DNA of 22,971 bases, from positions 1-22,971 of IMG/VR virus record IMGVR_UViG_3300037156_000063; one strand, written 5' to 3'. This document shows, one piece after another, positions 13,984 through 20,189 of the stretch (the first letter of the stretch is position 1; each line of letters starts with the position of its first letter). Source of the DNA: a virus. The position numbers and the translations under genes were made by a program. Below the pieces are notes generated by a model that was not told the origin of the DNA, did no database searches, and saw nothing but the letters and a program-made list of their open reading frames with translations.

Positions 13984-14805
13984 CTATCGGAAGTGCTGCC
14001 TCCACTGTCCCCAGTTGCCTGGCTGCAGCGGTGGCAGGCTGCTCCCCGCGCTCGGAGCGCTTCCGCTCCCCGAGCTGCCCGTCAGGCTGGCTATCTGCCT
14101 GCGCTGCGTGGCCTGCCTGCTGGCCACCCCGGCCGGGTGCTTCAGCAGGTACAGGTCGTAGGCCTTCTCGAACGGCATTGGCCGCCCTCCCACGTATTTG
14201 CCTTCGTCGTCCTTCGGGGTGAACTCGTCCGCTAGGTCGAGTACCTCCTCCTGGGCGCTCGCCGACAGGGTTACGCCGAGGGTCTCCTGGAGGTCGTCCA
14301 TCGACTCGTCCAGCTCCTCCTCGTTGCGCGCATTCGCGCTGCGGTCGGTTGCCTGCTGCTCCCGCACGGCCTCCAGCGTTCGGTCTATCATGGCCTGCTG
14401 CTGGGACGCGGTTGCCTCCTGGTACACCTGCCAGCCCTGCTGCGCGTTGGCGTCCGCCCCGTAGAGCTTCGTCCACCAGCTCGGCTGGTCACCCGCTGCG
14501 GTCGCCACTCGGCTCTGGGTGGTGGCAGGGGCGTGGGTGCTTCTGAACCTCTCCAGCTCCGTCTCGGCTTCCTCCAGGCGCTCCTTGTACTCCATTCTCT
14601 CTCGGAACACCCTGTTGAAGCGCTTTACCGGAACCGGCTTCTCGTCGTCACGTCCAGCTTGCTCCCCCTGGTCGGCTGGGGCTGCGGCTGCCGGTGCCGC
14701 TGGCTCTGTCTCGGCTGCTCTGTCGAACGACCTGGAATCCTCTGACTTGCCGAAGGTCGCTACCTCGTTCGGGTCGAACGTGTCTGGCGGGATGCTGCCT
14801 TTCAT
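13984..14805 (-). CDS. Capsid assembly scaffold protein
   Basis: This is a 273-aa, strongly acidic, helix-rich protein encoded immediately before the capsid gene, as scaffolds are. Residues 25-60 are an Ala/Pro/Glu/Asp-rich disordered part. 'VPVKRFNRVFRERMEYKERLEEAETELERFR' (about 58-88) is a clear coiled coil. The middle (about 130-200) is helical and acidic ('NEEELDESMDDLQETLG', 'QEEVLDLADEFTPKDDEG'). After 'FEKAYDLYLLKHPAGVASRQATQRRQIASL' the protein ends in a Ser/Gly/Pro linker and a short basic/aromatic tail 'NWGQWRQHFR', which fits the capsid-binding tail of scaffolds. No protease motif is visible, so a fused prohead protease is unlikely. The start ATG 14805 has AGAGAGAAAGG upstream. 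Confidence 0.75.
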   Translation of the reverse strand: MKGSIPPDTFDPNEVATFGKSEDSRSFDRAAETEPAAPAAAAPADQGEQAGRDDEKPVPVKRFNRVFRERMEYKERLEEAETELERFRSTHAPATTQSRVATAAGDQPSWWTKLYGADANAQQGWQVYQEATASQQQAMIDRTLEAVREQQATDRSANARNEEELDESMDDLQETLGVTLSASAQEEVLDLADEFTPKDDEGKYVGGRPMPFEKAYDLYLLKHPAGVASRQATQRRQIASLTGSSGSGSAPSAGSSLPPLQPGNWGQWRQHFR

Positions 14806-14835
14806 GGTGTAAAACCTTTCTCTCTAAGATGCTTG

Positions 14836-14865
14836 TTTAGCGACGCCAGCTTAGGAACACGTCAA
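14836..14865 (-). promoter_or_regulatory. Weak promoter candidate upstream of the scaffold gene
   Basis: In the 94-bp gap before the scaffold gene the minus strand has TTGACG (positions 14865-14860), then an 18-nt spacer and GCTAAA (14841-14836). The -35 matches the sigma70 consensus at 5 of 6 bases but the -10 at only 3 of 6. It would give a leader of about 25 nt before the Shine-Dalgarno region. A small GGGC/GCCC hairpin (14875-14889) lies just upstream, after the preceding gene. Confidence 0.3.
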
Positions 14866-14899
14866 GTTAATGCAGGGCTTTCGCTGCCCAGGAACGTTG

Positions 14900-15169
14900 C
14901 TACTTGCTGCCGCCGCTCTCGACGTAAGGCTCGGTGACCACCGTCTGCCCGAACTTCGTCGCGTCGGGCTGCGTTGCGGCTATGTCCTCGATGTAGCTGC
15001 CTCCGCCCTCTACCGCCAGGCTGTTGCCAGCCTTACCCTCGCCTGCGTCTGCCATAAAGTCTGGTGTGGTTAGTTGCTGCCCTGAGCCTGCGCAGTCTGC
15101 GCACAGCTCGGTGCTGTTTTTCAGCCCTGTTGCGCTGCACGTTGTGCATGGTGTTAGTGTGTCCGCCAC
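14900..15169 (-). CDS. Small protein with DnaJ-type CxxC...CxxC zinc knuckle
   Basis: With the start at GTG 15169, directly after the TAA of the previous gene and about 10 nt below AAGGAG, the product is 89 aa. Residues 8-30 hold C8-x2-C11-x3-G and C23-x2-C26-x-G-x-G. This is the pattern of one half of the DnaJ cysteine-rich domain, which normally has four CxxCxGxG motifs. A single zinc ion could be bound. The remainder ('AGNSLAVEGGGSYIEDIAATQPDATKFGQTVVTEPYVESGG') is acidic and flexible. It is encoded between portal and scaffold; its role is unknown. Assembly-chaperone-like action is speculation. An ATG at 15226 in the same frame would overlap the neighbour by 56 bp and is less likely. Starting at the internal ATG 15052 would lose the cysteines. 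Confidence 0.6.
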   Translation of the reverse strand: MADTLTPCTTCSATGLKNSTELCADCAGSGQQLTTPDFMADAGEGKAGNSLAVEGGGSYIEDIAATQPDATKFGQTVVTEPYVESGGSK

Positions 15170-15170
15170 G

Positions 15171-15422
15171 TTAGTCGCGCTCCTTGTAAATTGGCTTGCT
15201 GGCGAACCTCTTTGTCGTTCCGCCATCCTCGTCCTTGCCTGCTCCTTTGCGCTTGCCCATCTTGCTCGCCATGCTCTTCTTGCGGTCGGCTACGCCCTCG
15301 CTCAGCTCCTTCTTCACCGCCTTGCGGGTTTCCGTTTCCTCTCCCTTTACCTCGGCCTTGCGCTGCTTGCTGCCGTCGTCCTTAGCCTCTCCCTTTCCTT
15401 CCATCGGTTCAAATCGTGCCAT
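15171..15422 (-). CDS. Lys/Glu-rich small protein
   Basis: This is an 83-aa protein in which Lys, Arg, Glu and Asp make up about half of all residues. It has no Cys or Trp and few hydrophobics, so it is probably disordered or a loose helix. The segment 'DRKKSMASKMGKRKGAGK' resembles 'KKKDMAGKMAPRER' in the preceding 70-aa gene, so the two may be distant duplicates. Proteins like this occur between portal and scaffold in several short-tailed phages and are sometimes virion components or nucleic-acid binders. The function here is unknown. The start ATG 15422 follows a G-poor leader (AACCAGTAAACAGACAACCACA). Confidence 0.65.
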   Translation of the reverse strand: MARFEPMEGKGEAKDDGSKQRKAEVKGEETETRKAVKKELSEGVADRKKSMASKMGKRKGAGKDEDGGTTKRFASKPIYKERD

Positions 15423-15448
15423 TGTGGTTGTCTGTTTACTGGTTAAAT

Positions 15449-15661
15449 TTAGGTGTGCCTGTGCTTCAGGTCTTCCTCAAGCTCTGCCGAGGTCATTCGG
15501 AGAGGGTTTCTCTCTCGTGGTGCCATCTTGCCTGCCATGTCCTTCTTCTTGCCTAAGTTTGACCCATTCTTTTCAGTTTCAGATTGTGTCCATTTTGGAG
15601 TTCGGCTAAATCTGTCTGGATACTTTCTGGTCTGCTCTTCTTGCCTAGCTGTAAATGCCAT
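15449..15661 (-). CDS. Basic small protein in AT-rich DNA
   Basis: This is a 70-aa basic protein ('MAFTARQEEQTRKYPDRFSRTPKWTQSE...') with a Lys-rich centre ('LGKKKDMAGKMAPRERNPLR') and an acidic-then-His-rich end. No family is recognised. The DNA is clearly more AT-rich than its surroundings; the line at 15541-15600 is about 40% GC, against about 60% for the window. This suggests recent acquisition or unusual codon pressure. It begins 9 bp after the portal stop with leader TTTAACCAACATTT. It could encode a small DNA-binding or capsid-associated protein. The coding call rests on tight spacing, the shared 'KK.MA.KM' motif with the next gene, and an open frame on the operon strand. Confidence 0.6.
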   Translation of the reverse strand: MAFTARQEEQTRKYPDRFSRTPKWTQSETEKNGSNLGKKKDMAGKMAPRERNPLRMTSAELEEDLKHRHT

Positions 15662-15670
15662 AAATGTTGG

Positions 15671-17539
15671 TTAAATTTGAATTGACTGAACCAGCTGCTG
15701 CCCCATAGCCTCCGCTGGGTCTACGGGGGGCGTGGGCAGGGGAGGAGACGTCCCCTGCGCAATTTGCCCTTGGCCTGGCGGTTGTCCAGGCTGAACCGGC
15801 GCGGGCTGCTGCCAGTCGGGGAACATCACCGTCGGGGGCAGCGTGCCCATCTTTACCATGCTCCAAACAAGGAGCTGCTTCGCCTTTTCGTATGGGTCGG
15901 GGTCGTCCAGGGCGCTGAACAGGCTGATTGGGTCAATTGCCTCGGCGTTCCACAGGTCAATAGCCTCGTTGCGCTTCGTTAATGGGTCTTTTGGTATGCT
16001 GCTGCCGCCCTTCACCGTCACCATGAGGCGCGTGTCGCCGAACTGGGTGTTCACGAGCTGGTAGAACTGGGCTGCCTTGTCCTCGCCGAGCGTCACCGCC
16101 GTGCGCACCTCGGTGTAGTGGACGTAGAACATCTGCACCCAGTAGTCGTACAGGGAGGCCACCATCTGCTCGACGTGCGACGTTACGCCGCCGCCAATCC
16201 TGCTGGTGTCCAGCTGCGCGTTCAGTATCTTGCCGCGCACCGTGTCCTCCTTCTTGCTGCCCTCTGGAGTGCTGCCCGAGATGCCGAAGATGTCCTTCAT
16301 CTCGCTGCGCCTGTCGCGGAGGTCGTTGAACACGTCGGCGGGCAGCCCCGGCACCTCGCTGCGCTGGTAGCTGTCGCCTATCGGTCCCTCGGGCACCCAC
16401 AGGCTGTTGCCCCTGGCCAGCTGGTCGCTCGCCTCGCTCGCCTGCTCCTTCGTGAAGCTCTTGCCGCTCAGGACGATGGCGTTGTTCATCATGCGGACGT
16501 TCTTGTCAATCTGCTTCTCGCGGGCGTTCACCATGTCCTGGTTCGCCAGGTTCTGCTCGACGAGGTTCGTGTCGTCGTGGGGGCGCTGGCCCGTGGTGAA
16601 GACGCTCAGGAACACGTAGGGAATGCGCGGGGACTGGAGGTGGTTCTTGCCCTGCACCTCGTTCTCGCTGGTAACCTCGCCCGTCTCGGGGTCGGTCTGC
16701 TGCTCCACCGCGTCGTAGTTCCAGTGCGGGTTGCGGTACTTGCCGAGCACGACGTCCCTGCCGAGCGTGAAGAACAGGCTCTCGGCCGTCCACCACTCCG
16801 TGTACGTCAGAACCTTGGCGAGGTTGCCCTGGCACGCTGCCAGTATTGCGTCCTTCTTCTTCGGGAACATCTCGGACAGCCGCTTGGCGGTGCTGTACTT
16901 GTACTGGCCGACGTAAGAGCCTTTGTATAAACCGTTCTCGTCGATGCCGTAGTCTTTATCAAAAATGAGGTGCTCGGTGTGGACGACCTCGGTGCCGATG
17001 TCGTTCTCCTCGGCGTCCCACGTCACCTTCAGCGCTCCCACGAACTCGAGCGTCCACACGCGCACGGTGCGCTGCACCTTCAGGCGCAGGGCTAGGCGGT
17101 CTGCCTGGAACTTCAGGAACGCCTGCACGGTCTTGGCCATCTGCTGCCCCTGGGGGCTGTCGTCGGCGTACACGAGGGCGTCCGGGGGCTGCTGGATGGC
17201 CATCGGGACAAAGGTTTCAACCGAGTTGAACAGCTGGTTGTCCACGATGGGGCGCGTTCCCTGCTTCAGCCCCTGCGCCCAGCCGAACTGCCGTCCGCGC
17301 CAGTAGTCGTAGTTCTCCTTCTGGCGCTTGCTAACCTTCTGCTGGTAGTCGAAGTACGCGTCCTCCCACTGGTGCGTCGTATCCAGTATTTCGTCGTCCG
17401 GCATGGACAGCTCGAACTCCGGCACCTCCTCGCTCAAGTCCTGCGCCAGCTTGCCCTCGACCGAAGACTTGCCCTTGTTCAGCGGGTTGAAGAGGCTTAG
17501 GAAGCCGCGGACGTTCTCGATGTAGTTGCTTTGAGCCAT
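15671..17539 (-). CDS. Portal protein (P22/podophage type)
   Basis: This is a 622-aa protein from ATG 17539 ('MAQSNYIENVRGFLSLFNPLNKG'). An upstream GTG at 17560 in the same frame falls within the terminator region and is rejected. Portal-like signatures include 'QKENYDYWRGRQ' (wing), 'PIVDNQLFNSVETFVPMAIQQPPDALV', 'HTEHLIFDKDYGID' and 'RIPYVFLSVFTTGQRPHDDTNLVEQNLANQDMVNAREKQIDKN'. The stem-to-crown segment 'MKDIFGISGSTPEGSKKEDTVRGKILNAQLDTSRIGGG' is a hallmark of dodecameric portals of this large type. A Pro/Gln-rich tail (about 575-622) closes the protein. It forms the DNA channel at the capsid vertex, binding TerL during packaging and the adaptor afterwards. It is the first gene of the late virion operon, 10 bp below an intrinsic terminator. 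Confidence 0.9.
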   Translation of the reverse strand: MAQSNYIENVRGFLSLFNPLNKGKSSVEGKLAQDLSEEVPEFELSMPDDEILDTTHQWEDAYFDYQQKVSKRQKENYDYWRGRQFGWAQGLKQGTRPIVDNQLFNSVETFVPMAIQQPPDALVYADDSPQGQQMAKTVQAFLKFQADRLALRLKVQRTVRVWTLEFVGALKVTWDAEENDIGTEVVHTEHLIFDKDYGIDENGLYKGSYVGQYKYSTAKRLSEMFPKKKDAILAACQGNLAKVLTYTEWWTAESLFFTLGRDVVLGKYRNPHWNYDAVEQQTDPETGEVTSENEVQGKNHLQSPRIPYVFLSVFTTGQRPHDDTNLVEQNLANQDMVNAREKQIDKNVRMMNNAIVLSGKSFTKEQASEASDQLARGNSLWVPEGPIGDSYQRSEVPGLPADVFNDLRDRRSEMKDIFGISGSTPEGSKKEDTVRGKILNAQLDTSRIGGGVTSHVEQMVASLYDYWVQMFYVHYTEVRTAVTLGEDKAAQFYQLVNTQFGDTRLMVTVKGGSSIPKDPLTKRNEAIDLWNAEAIDPISLFSALDDPDPYEKAKQLLVWSMVKMGTLPPTVMFPDWQQPAPVQPGQPPGQGQIAQGTSPPLPTPPVDPAEAMGQQLVQSIQI

Positions 17540-17548
17540 AGTGTATAC

Positions 17549-17587
17549 AAAAAAAGACACCTACGTGCCCGTTGGGGTCGTGGTGTC
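17549..17587 (-). terminator. Intrinsic terminator directly upstream of the portal gene
   Basis: On the minus strand GACACC-ACG pairs with CGT-(A)-GGTGTC, nine base pairs with one bulged A, around an inner CCC/GGG. The hairpin is followed at once by seven T (17555-17549). This is a textbook rho-independent terminator. It ends 9 nt before the portal ATG, so transcription from upstream would stop there unless antiterminated. Confidence 0.8.
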
Positions 17588-17632
17588 CGTCTGTTTCCAG
17601 TTTAGGACCTAAGGGAAACTGTCTACGTCTCA

Positions 17633-17661
17633 AAAGTACACCATCGGCGTAAGGGTGTCAA
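17633..17661 (-). promoter_or_regulatory. sigma70-like promoter candidate before the portal
   Basis: A perfect TTGACA (minus strand, 17661-17656), a 17-nt spacer and TACTTT (17638-17633). The -10 matches TATAAT at only three positions, so strength is uncertain. Predicted start is near 17627, giving a leader of about 75 nt that runs into the terminator. That arrangement would suit an attenuated or antiterminated late promoter. Confidence 0.45.
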
Positions 17662-18169
17662 GTCGGGTCAGTTGTCCACAGGTCGGCGTTCGCTTCTGAG
17701 TACAGGTCTACCTTTGTATCCCCCTTGTAGCTGGGTGGGTACACTGTGGAATATACAGCGAAGCATGGAAGTAAACGGCGTTTTGTGTCCTTGAGGGGTC
17801 ACCCGTTGTGAGGTAGTCGCACAGCGCGGGTAATTGGCAAGGGCGCAAGTGCAGGGATTTAACGTGGCTCGCTGCAATCCACGGGCTGCCTGCGTTGTAT
17901 TTTGTTCCACAATCTTTCTTCGCCGAGCTTTGAACGCTCGCGGCTGGACTGTGCGTAGTCGCTCCACTGGTAAGTGGGTTAATTCGGGGAAAGAACGGTG
18001 CACCTATCCTTCCCTTACTTCCCCAAGCCCTGCTACGCCCATTGCGGGAGGGGGCTTCTACAGTCCATGCGCGAGCAAACAAAAAACTACCCTAGTCTGG
18101 CTCGCGGGTGGTTGAGGCACCTACGAGCAAGCTACGGCAGTCTTTTAGCCCCTCAACAGCGGTACAATC

Positions 18170-18197
18170 AGTATACCACACCTGCTCACAGGGGCAA
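18170..18197 (-). promoter_or_regulatory. sigma70-like promoter with extended -10
   Basis: Minus strand: TTGCCC (18197-18192), 16-nt spacer, TATACT (18175-18170), preceded by TGG, which gives an extended -10 (TGnTATACT). The -35 matches 4 of 6 and the -10 matches 5 of 6 consensus bases. It overlaps the last codons of the 74-aa gene and points into the noncoding region, with a start near 18163. Confidence 0.6.
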
Positions 18198-18410
18198 GCC
18201 CTTGGAGCTGTGGATAACTCCGACCCTGAATATTGATATGCGCGGCACCTCGACGCGGACGATGGTCCCGTCGTGGTTGAAGTGCACCAGCGCCACGCCG
18301 CTCTTCACGTCGAACAGCTGGCTGTCCACGAGCTTCTGGAACTCGTCCTGGTGCTCGCGCCACGCCTTGAAGGACTCCGCCTCGAGGTCGGTCAGGTCGA
18401 CGCTAATCAC
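18186..18410 (-). CDS. 74-aa hypothetical protein coupled to TerL
   Basis: Starting at GTG 18410, which overlaps the TerL stop (GTGA) and has GGAGGGAG just upstream, this frame encodes 74 aa. The N-terminal helix 'DLEAESFKAWREHQDEFQKLVDSQLF' is followed by 'DVKSGVALVHFNHDGTIVRVEVPRISIF', a compact alpha/beta pattern. I recognise the look of a small conserved hypothetical found near terminase genes of short-tailed phages, but no function. The longer frame opening at 18605 lies inside TerL and is not accepted. The promoter for the noncoding region overlaps its 3' end. Confidence 0.65.
   Translation of the reverse strand: MISVDLTDLEAESFKAWREHQDEFQKLVDSQLFDVKSGVALVHFNHDGTIVRVEVPRISIFRVGVIHSSKGLPL
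18209..18217 (-). other. DnaA-box-like 9-mer TTATCCACA
   Basis: This is an exact match to the classic DnaA box, read on the minus strand, at the end of the 74-aa gene. Related sites in the adjacent noncoding region are TTGTCCACA (+, 17672-17680), TATTCCACA (-, 17753-17745) and TGTTCCACA (+, 17903-17911). Four TCCACA cores in about 550 bp is more than expected by chance, but this one falls in codons (Val-Ile-His-Ser), so function is uncertain. Confidence 0.3.
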
Positions 18411-19999
18411 ACCTCCCTCCAGTCCGGCTCGCGTGCCCTCAGCGGCACCAGCAGCTGCAGTGCGCTCGTCTCCCTCAGCTTCGCCCCGACGGTGAACGTT
18501 GCGCTCGGCTCGACGAACCCGCCGGGAGTGCCGCCGTAGCGCTGCATTCCCGCCATCCAGTACACCGCCGCCATGACCAGGTGGTCGGCACCAGTGCGCC
18601 TCCACACGTAGCGGTCCACGCCCAGGCTCGTCTCCTCAACCTCCCTGTAGATGGCGTTCGCGTGCAGCCAGAACTGGTGCCAGTCGAGCCTGCTGCCGTT
18701 CAGGACTATGCGCCTGTCCCGCAGCTGCTCCGCCAGCATGGACACGCTCCTGTTGCGGTCAACCTTCACCGTGCCGTACTCGTCGCCCTCGCCCCACCGC
18801 GACAGCTCCATGCTGGCCTTGTCGCTCTGGAAGTAGCACAGGAACACGCGCCCGGGGTACTTCACCTGCAGGGCGCGGATGCCTATCAGGTCGCCCCCCT
18901 GGTCCGCCACCATGATTGCCCTCGGCCACTTGACCATCAGCAGGTCCAGCTCGTCGTACCCCTTGCAGTGGCCGTGGAAGAACAGCCCCTGGTCGTTGCC
19001 GCACACGTACCAGATGGGCAGCCCCGTGTCCACGCCTATGATGACGCGCCCGCCCTGGTCGTTCGCCACGCTGGAGCAGCACCCCAGCACGTCGTCCTCG
19101 GACAGCTTGCTCGTTGAGTCGGCGTAGGGCAGCCCCAGCACGTAGTTCCAGAAGTACTGCGCGTCCTTGTGCTGGAAGTCGTCCACGATTTTCGCCGCGG
19201 TAATCCACGGGCACATGAGCTGCGACACCCAGTAGCCGCTGAACTTGCCCTGCGCGGTCGCCCGCCACACCCCCACGCGTCGCTCGTCGTCGCTCAGGGT
19301 GTGCCCGCACGCCTTGCACACGTACACGCCCCTCTCGGCGTCCACGCTGCGCGGCCACGTCAGCGTCTGCTGCGCACGGCAGCTCCCGCACGTTACCATC
19401 CACAGCTTCTGGTCGCTCTGCCTCCAGTACCTGTCTATCCCCACGTTCTCGAGCGTCGGGTGGCTGAAGTACCACCTCATGCCGTCCGAAACGGCCTGGA
19501 GGCGCGTCTCGTACTGCTCCATGACCTGCGGGTTGCTGGCGTCCACCTCGTCGTGCACGTTCAGGCGGCTGGTGACCATCATGGCCTGCTTCGCCGTGAA
19601 CGTGCCGCGTATGTAGATTAGGTTGTCGCCCACCTGCTTCTGCTCGATGGTGTCGTGGTCCTTCACCCAGTCCATGAACACTGGGTTCTGCGCGATGATG
19701 CGGTTCAGCTTGCCGCCGACTATCTCCTGCACGTCGCTGGCCGTCGGCAGCGTGTAGATGGCGTCCATCTGCCTCTGCTTCGCCATGAACATGACCTTGA
19801 CGAGGTTCATGGTCGTTGCGCCAACCTGCGGTGCCTTCAGCAGAACCTGCAGCGGGCTGAGGTCGTTGTAGATGTCGTACAGGAACAGGTGGTCGCGGAA
19901 GCGTATCGGCAGCCCCTGCTCGTTCTTTACCCCGTACTTCTTAATCAAAAGGGTCGGCAGCTCCTCCATCGCGAGGCTGGCCATCTCGTCATTCGTCAT
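18407..19999 (-). CDS. terL: Terminase large subunit (lambda gpA-like family)
   Basis: This is a 530-aa protein from ATG 19999, chosen over an ATG at 20050 because GGGGAGG lies 3 nt upstream and the overlap with the previous gene shrinks to 11 bp. The ATPase part carries a deviant Walker A 'KAPQVGATT' (55-63) and Walker B 'NVHDEVDA' (147-154). A zinc ribbon, C204-x2-C207 with C228-x2-C231, sits between the ATPase and nuclease parts as in gpA-type terminases. The RNase H-like nuclease shows Asp324 ('IIGVDTG'), Asp366 ('MVADQGGD') and Asp472 ('TGADHLVMAAVYW'). Known terminases of this family translocate DNA through the portal and cut concatemers. The absence of GKT/S in Walker A is normal for this family. 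It sits with TerS upstream and the portal downstream of the noncoding region. Confidence 0.92.
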   Translation of the reverse strand: MTNDEMASLAMEELPTLLIKKYGVKNEQGLPIRFRDHLFLYDIYNDLSPLQVLLKAPQVGATTMNLVKVMFMAKQRQMDAIYTLPTASDVQEIVGGKLNRIIAQNPVFMDWVKDHDTIEQKQVGDNLIYIRGTFTAKQAMMVTSRLNVHDEVDASNPQVMEQYETRLQAVSDGMRWYFSHPTLENVGIDRYWRQSDQKLWMVTCGSCRAQQTLTWPRSVDAERGVYVCKACGHTLSDDERRVGVWRATAQGKFSGYWVSQLMCPWITAAKIVDDFQHKDAQYFWNYVLGLPYADSTSKLSEDDVLGCCSSVANDQGGRVIIGVDTGLPIWYVCGNDQGLFFHGHCKGYDELDLLMVKWPRAIMVADQGGDLIGIRALQVKYPGRVFLCYFQSDKASMELSRWGEGDEYGTVKVDRNRSVSMLAEQLRDRRIVLNGSRLDWHQFWLHANAIYREVEETSLGVDRYVWRRTGADHLVMAAVYWMAGMQRYGGTPGGFVEPSATFTVGAKLRETSALQLLVPLRAREPDWREV

Positions 20000-20189
20000 G
20001 CGCCTCCCCGACCAACGTGTAGTCCTCGGGCAGCGCGTACTGGGACTCAACCCACGCGCCGTCGAACTTCTTCATCCTAACAACGTCGCTCCACTGAACC
20101 GTGCAGCCGTCGCGCAGCGGCTTGCCGTTCCTGTCGGTGAAGCCCTGGCGAGCGTAGTGGAAGCCTCCGCCCTGGATGGCTATGGTCAT
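19989..20189 (-). CDS. 66-aa hypothetical protein between TerS and TerL
   Basis: This is a 66-aa protein ('MTIAIQGGGFHYARQGFTDRNGKPLRDG...') with a beta-rich pattern, 'VQWSDVVRMKKFDGAWVESQYALPEDYTLVG', and no Cys. It starts with an ATGA overlap on the previous gene and ends inside the TerL start by 11 bp, so the three genes are translationally coupled. No family is recognised. Position suggests a packaging accessory or simply a conserved small operon member. Confidence 0.65.
   Translation of the reverse strand: MTIAIQGGGFHYARQGFTDRNGKPLRDGCTVQWSDVVRMKKFDGAWVESQYALPEDYTLVGEAHDE

Larger units (their letters stand above)
17549..18163 (-). ncRNA. Candidate large structured noncoding RNA (about 600 nt)
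   Basis: About 650 bp between the 74-aa gene and the portal hold no convincing ORF on either strand, yet have a good promoter at one end and an intrinsic terminator at the other. Perfect complementary segments (minus strand) include 18157-18151 with 18117-18111 (7 bp), 18106-18100 with 18076-18070 (7 bp) and 18067-18060 with 17952-17945 (8 bp, enclosing 107 nt). Inside the last pair lie two directly adjacent 6-bp stems (18057-18052/18030-18025 and 18024-18019/17991-17986) and a 5-bp hairpin (17964-17977). Further hairpins lie at 17924-17940, 17863-17883 and 17598-17621. Large ornate RNAs such as GOLLD and ROOL are known from phages and are about this size, but I cannot show that this is one of them. 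Alternatives are an untranslated late leader, an origin or a packaging site. Confidence 0.5.

Noticed and set aside
17541-17552. TATACA before the portal as a -10 for a leaderless transcript
   Set aside because: No -35-like hexamer at a proper distance; the upstream sequence is the terminator hairpin and T-run.
17539-17560. Portal start at GTG 17560
   Set aside because: The extra residues are encoded by the terminator stem and T-run, while ATG 17539 gives a natural portal N-terminus.
17924-17940. T-arm-like hairpin (5 bp, loop GTTCAAA) suggesting a tRNA or tmRNA
   Set aside because: No acceptor stem, D-arm, anticodon arm or CCA end can be built around it, and no tag-like reading frame or tmRNA ends were found.
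17813-17962. Direct repeat of GCGACTAC (minus strand, near 17820 and 17962)
   Set aside because: Only 8 bases long and two copies, so it can arise by chance; no third copy was noticed in the region.
17668-18082. Minus-strand ORFs of 111 aa (17668-18003) and 124 aa (17708-18082) in the noncoding block
   Set aside because: They overlap each other in different frames and have no Shine-Dalgarno sequence. Their composition is unnatural (many Arg, His, Pro, Cys and Ser without structure), and they run through the inverted repeats. A plus-strand 93-aa ORF at 17834-18115 was rejected for the same reasons.
18407-20050. TerL starting at ATG 20050
   Set aside because: The extra 17 residues overlap the upstream gene's codons and look unnatural (Arg/Ser/Pro-rich). 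ATG 19999 has a strong SD 3 nt upstream.
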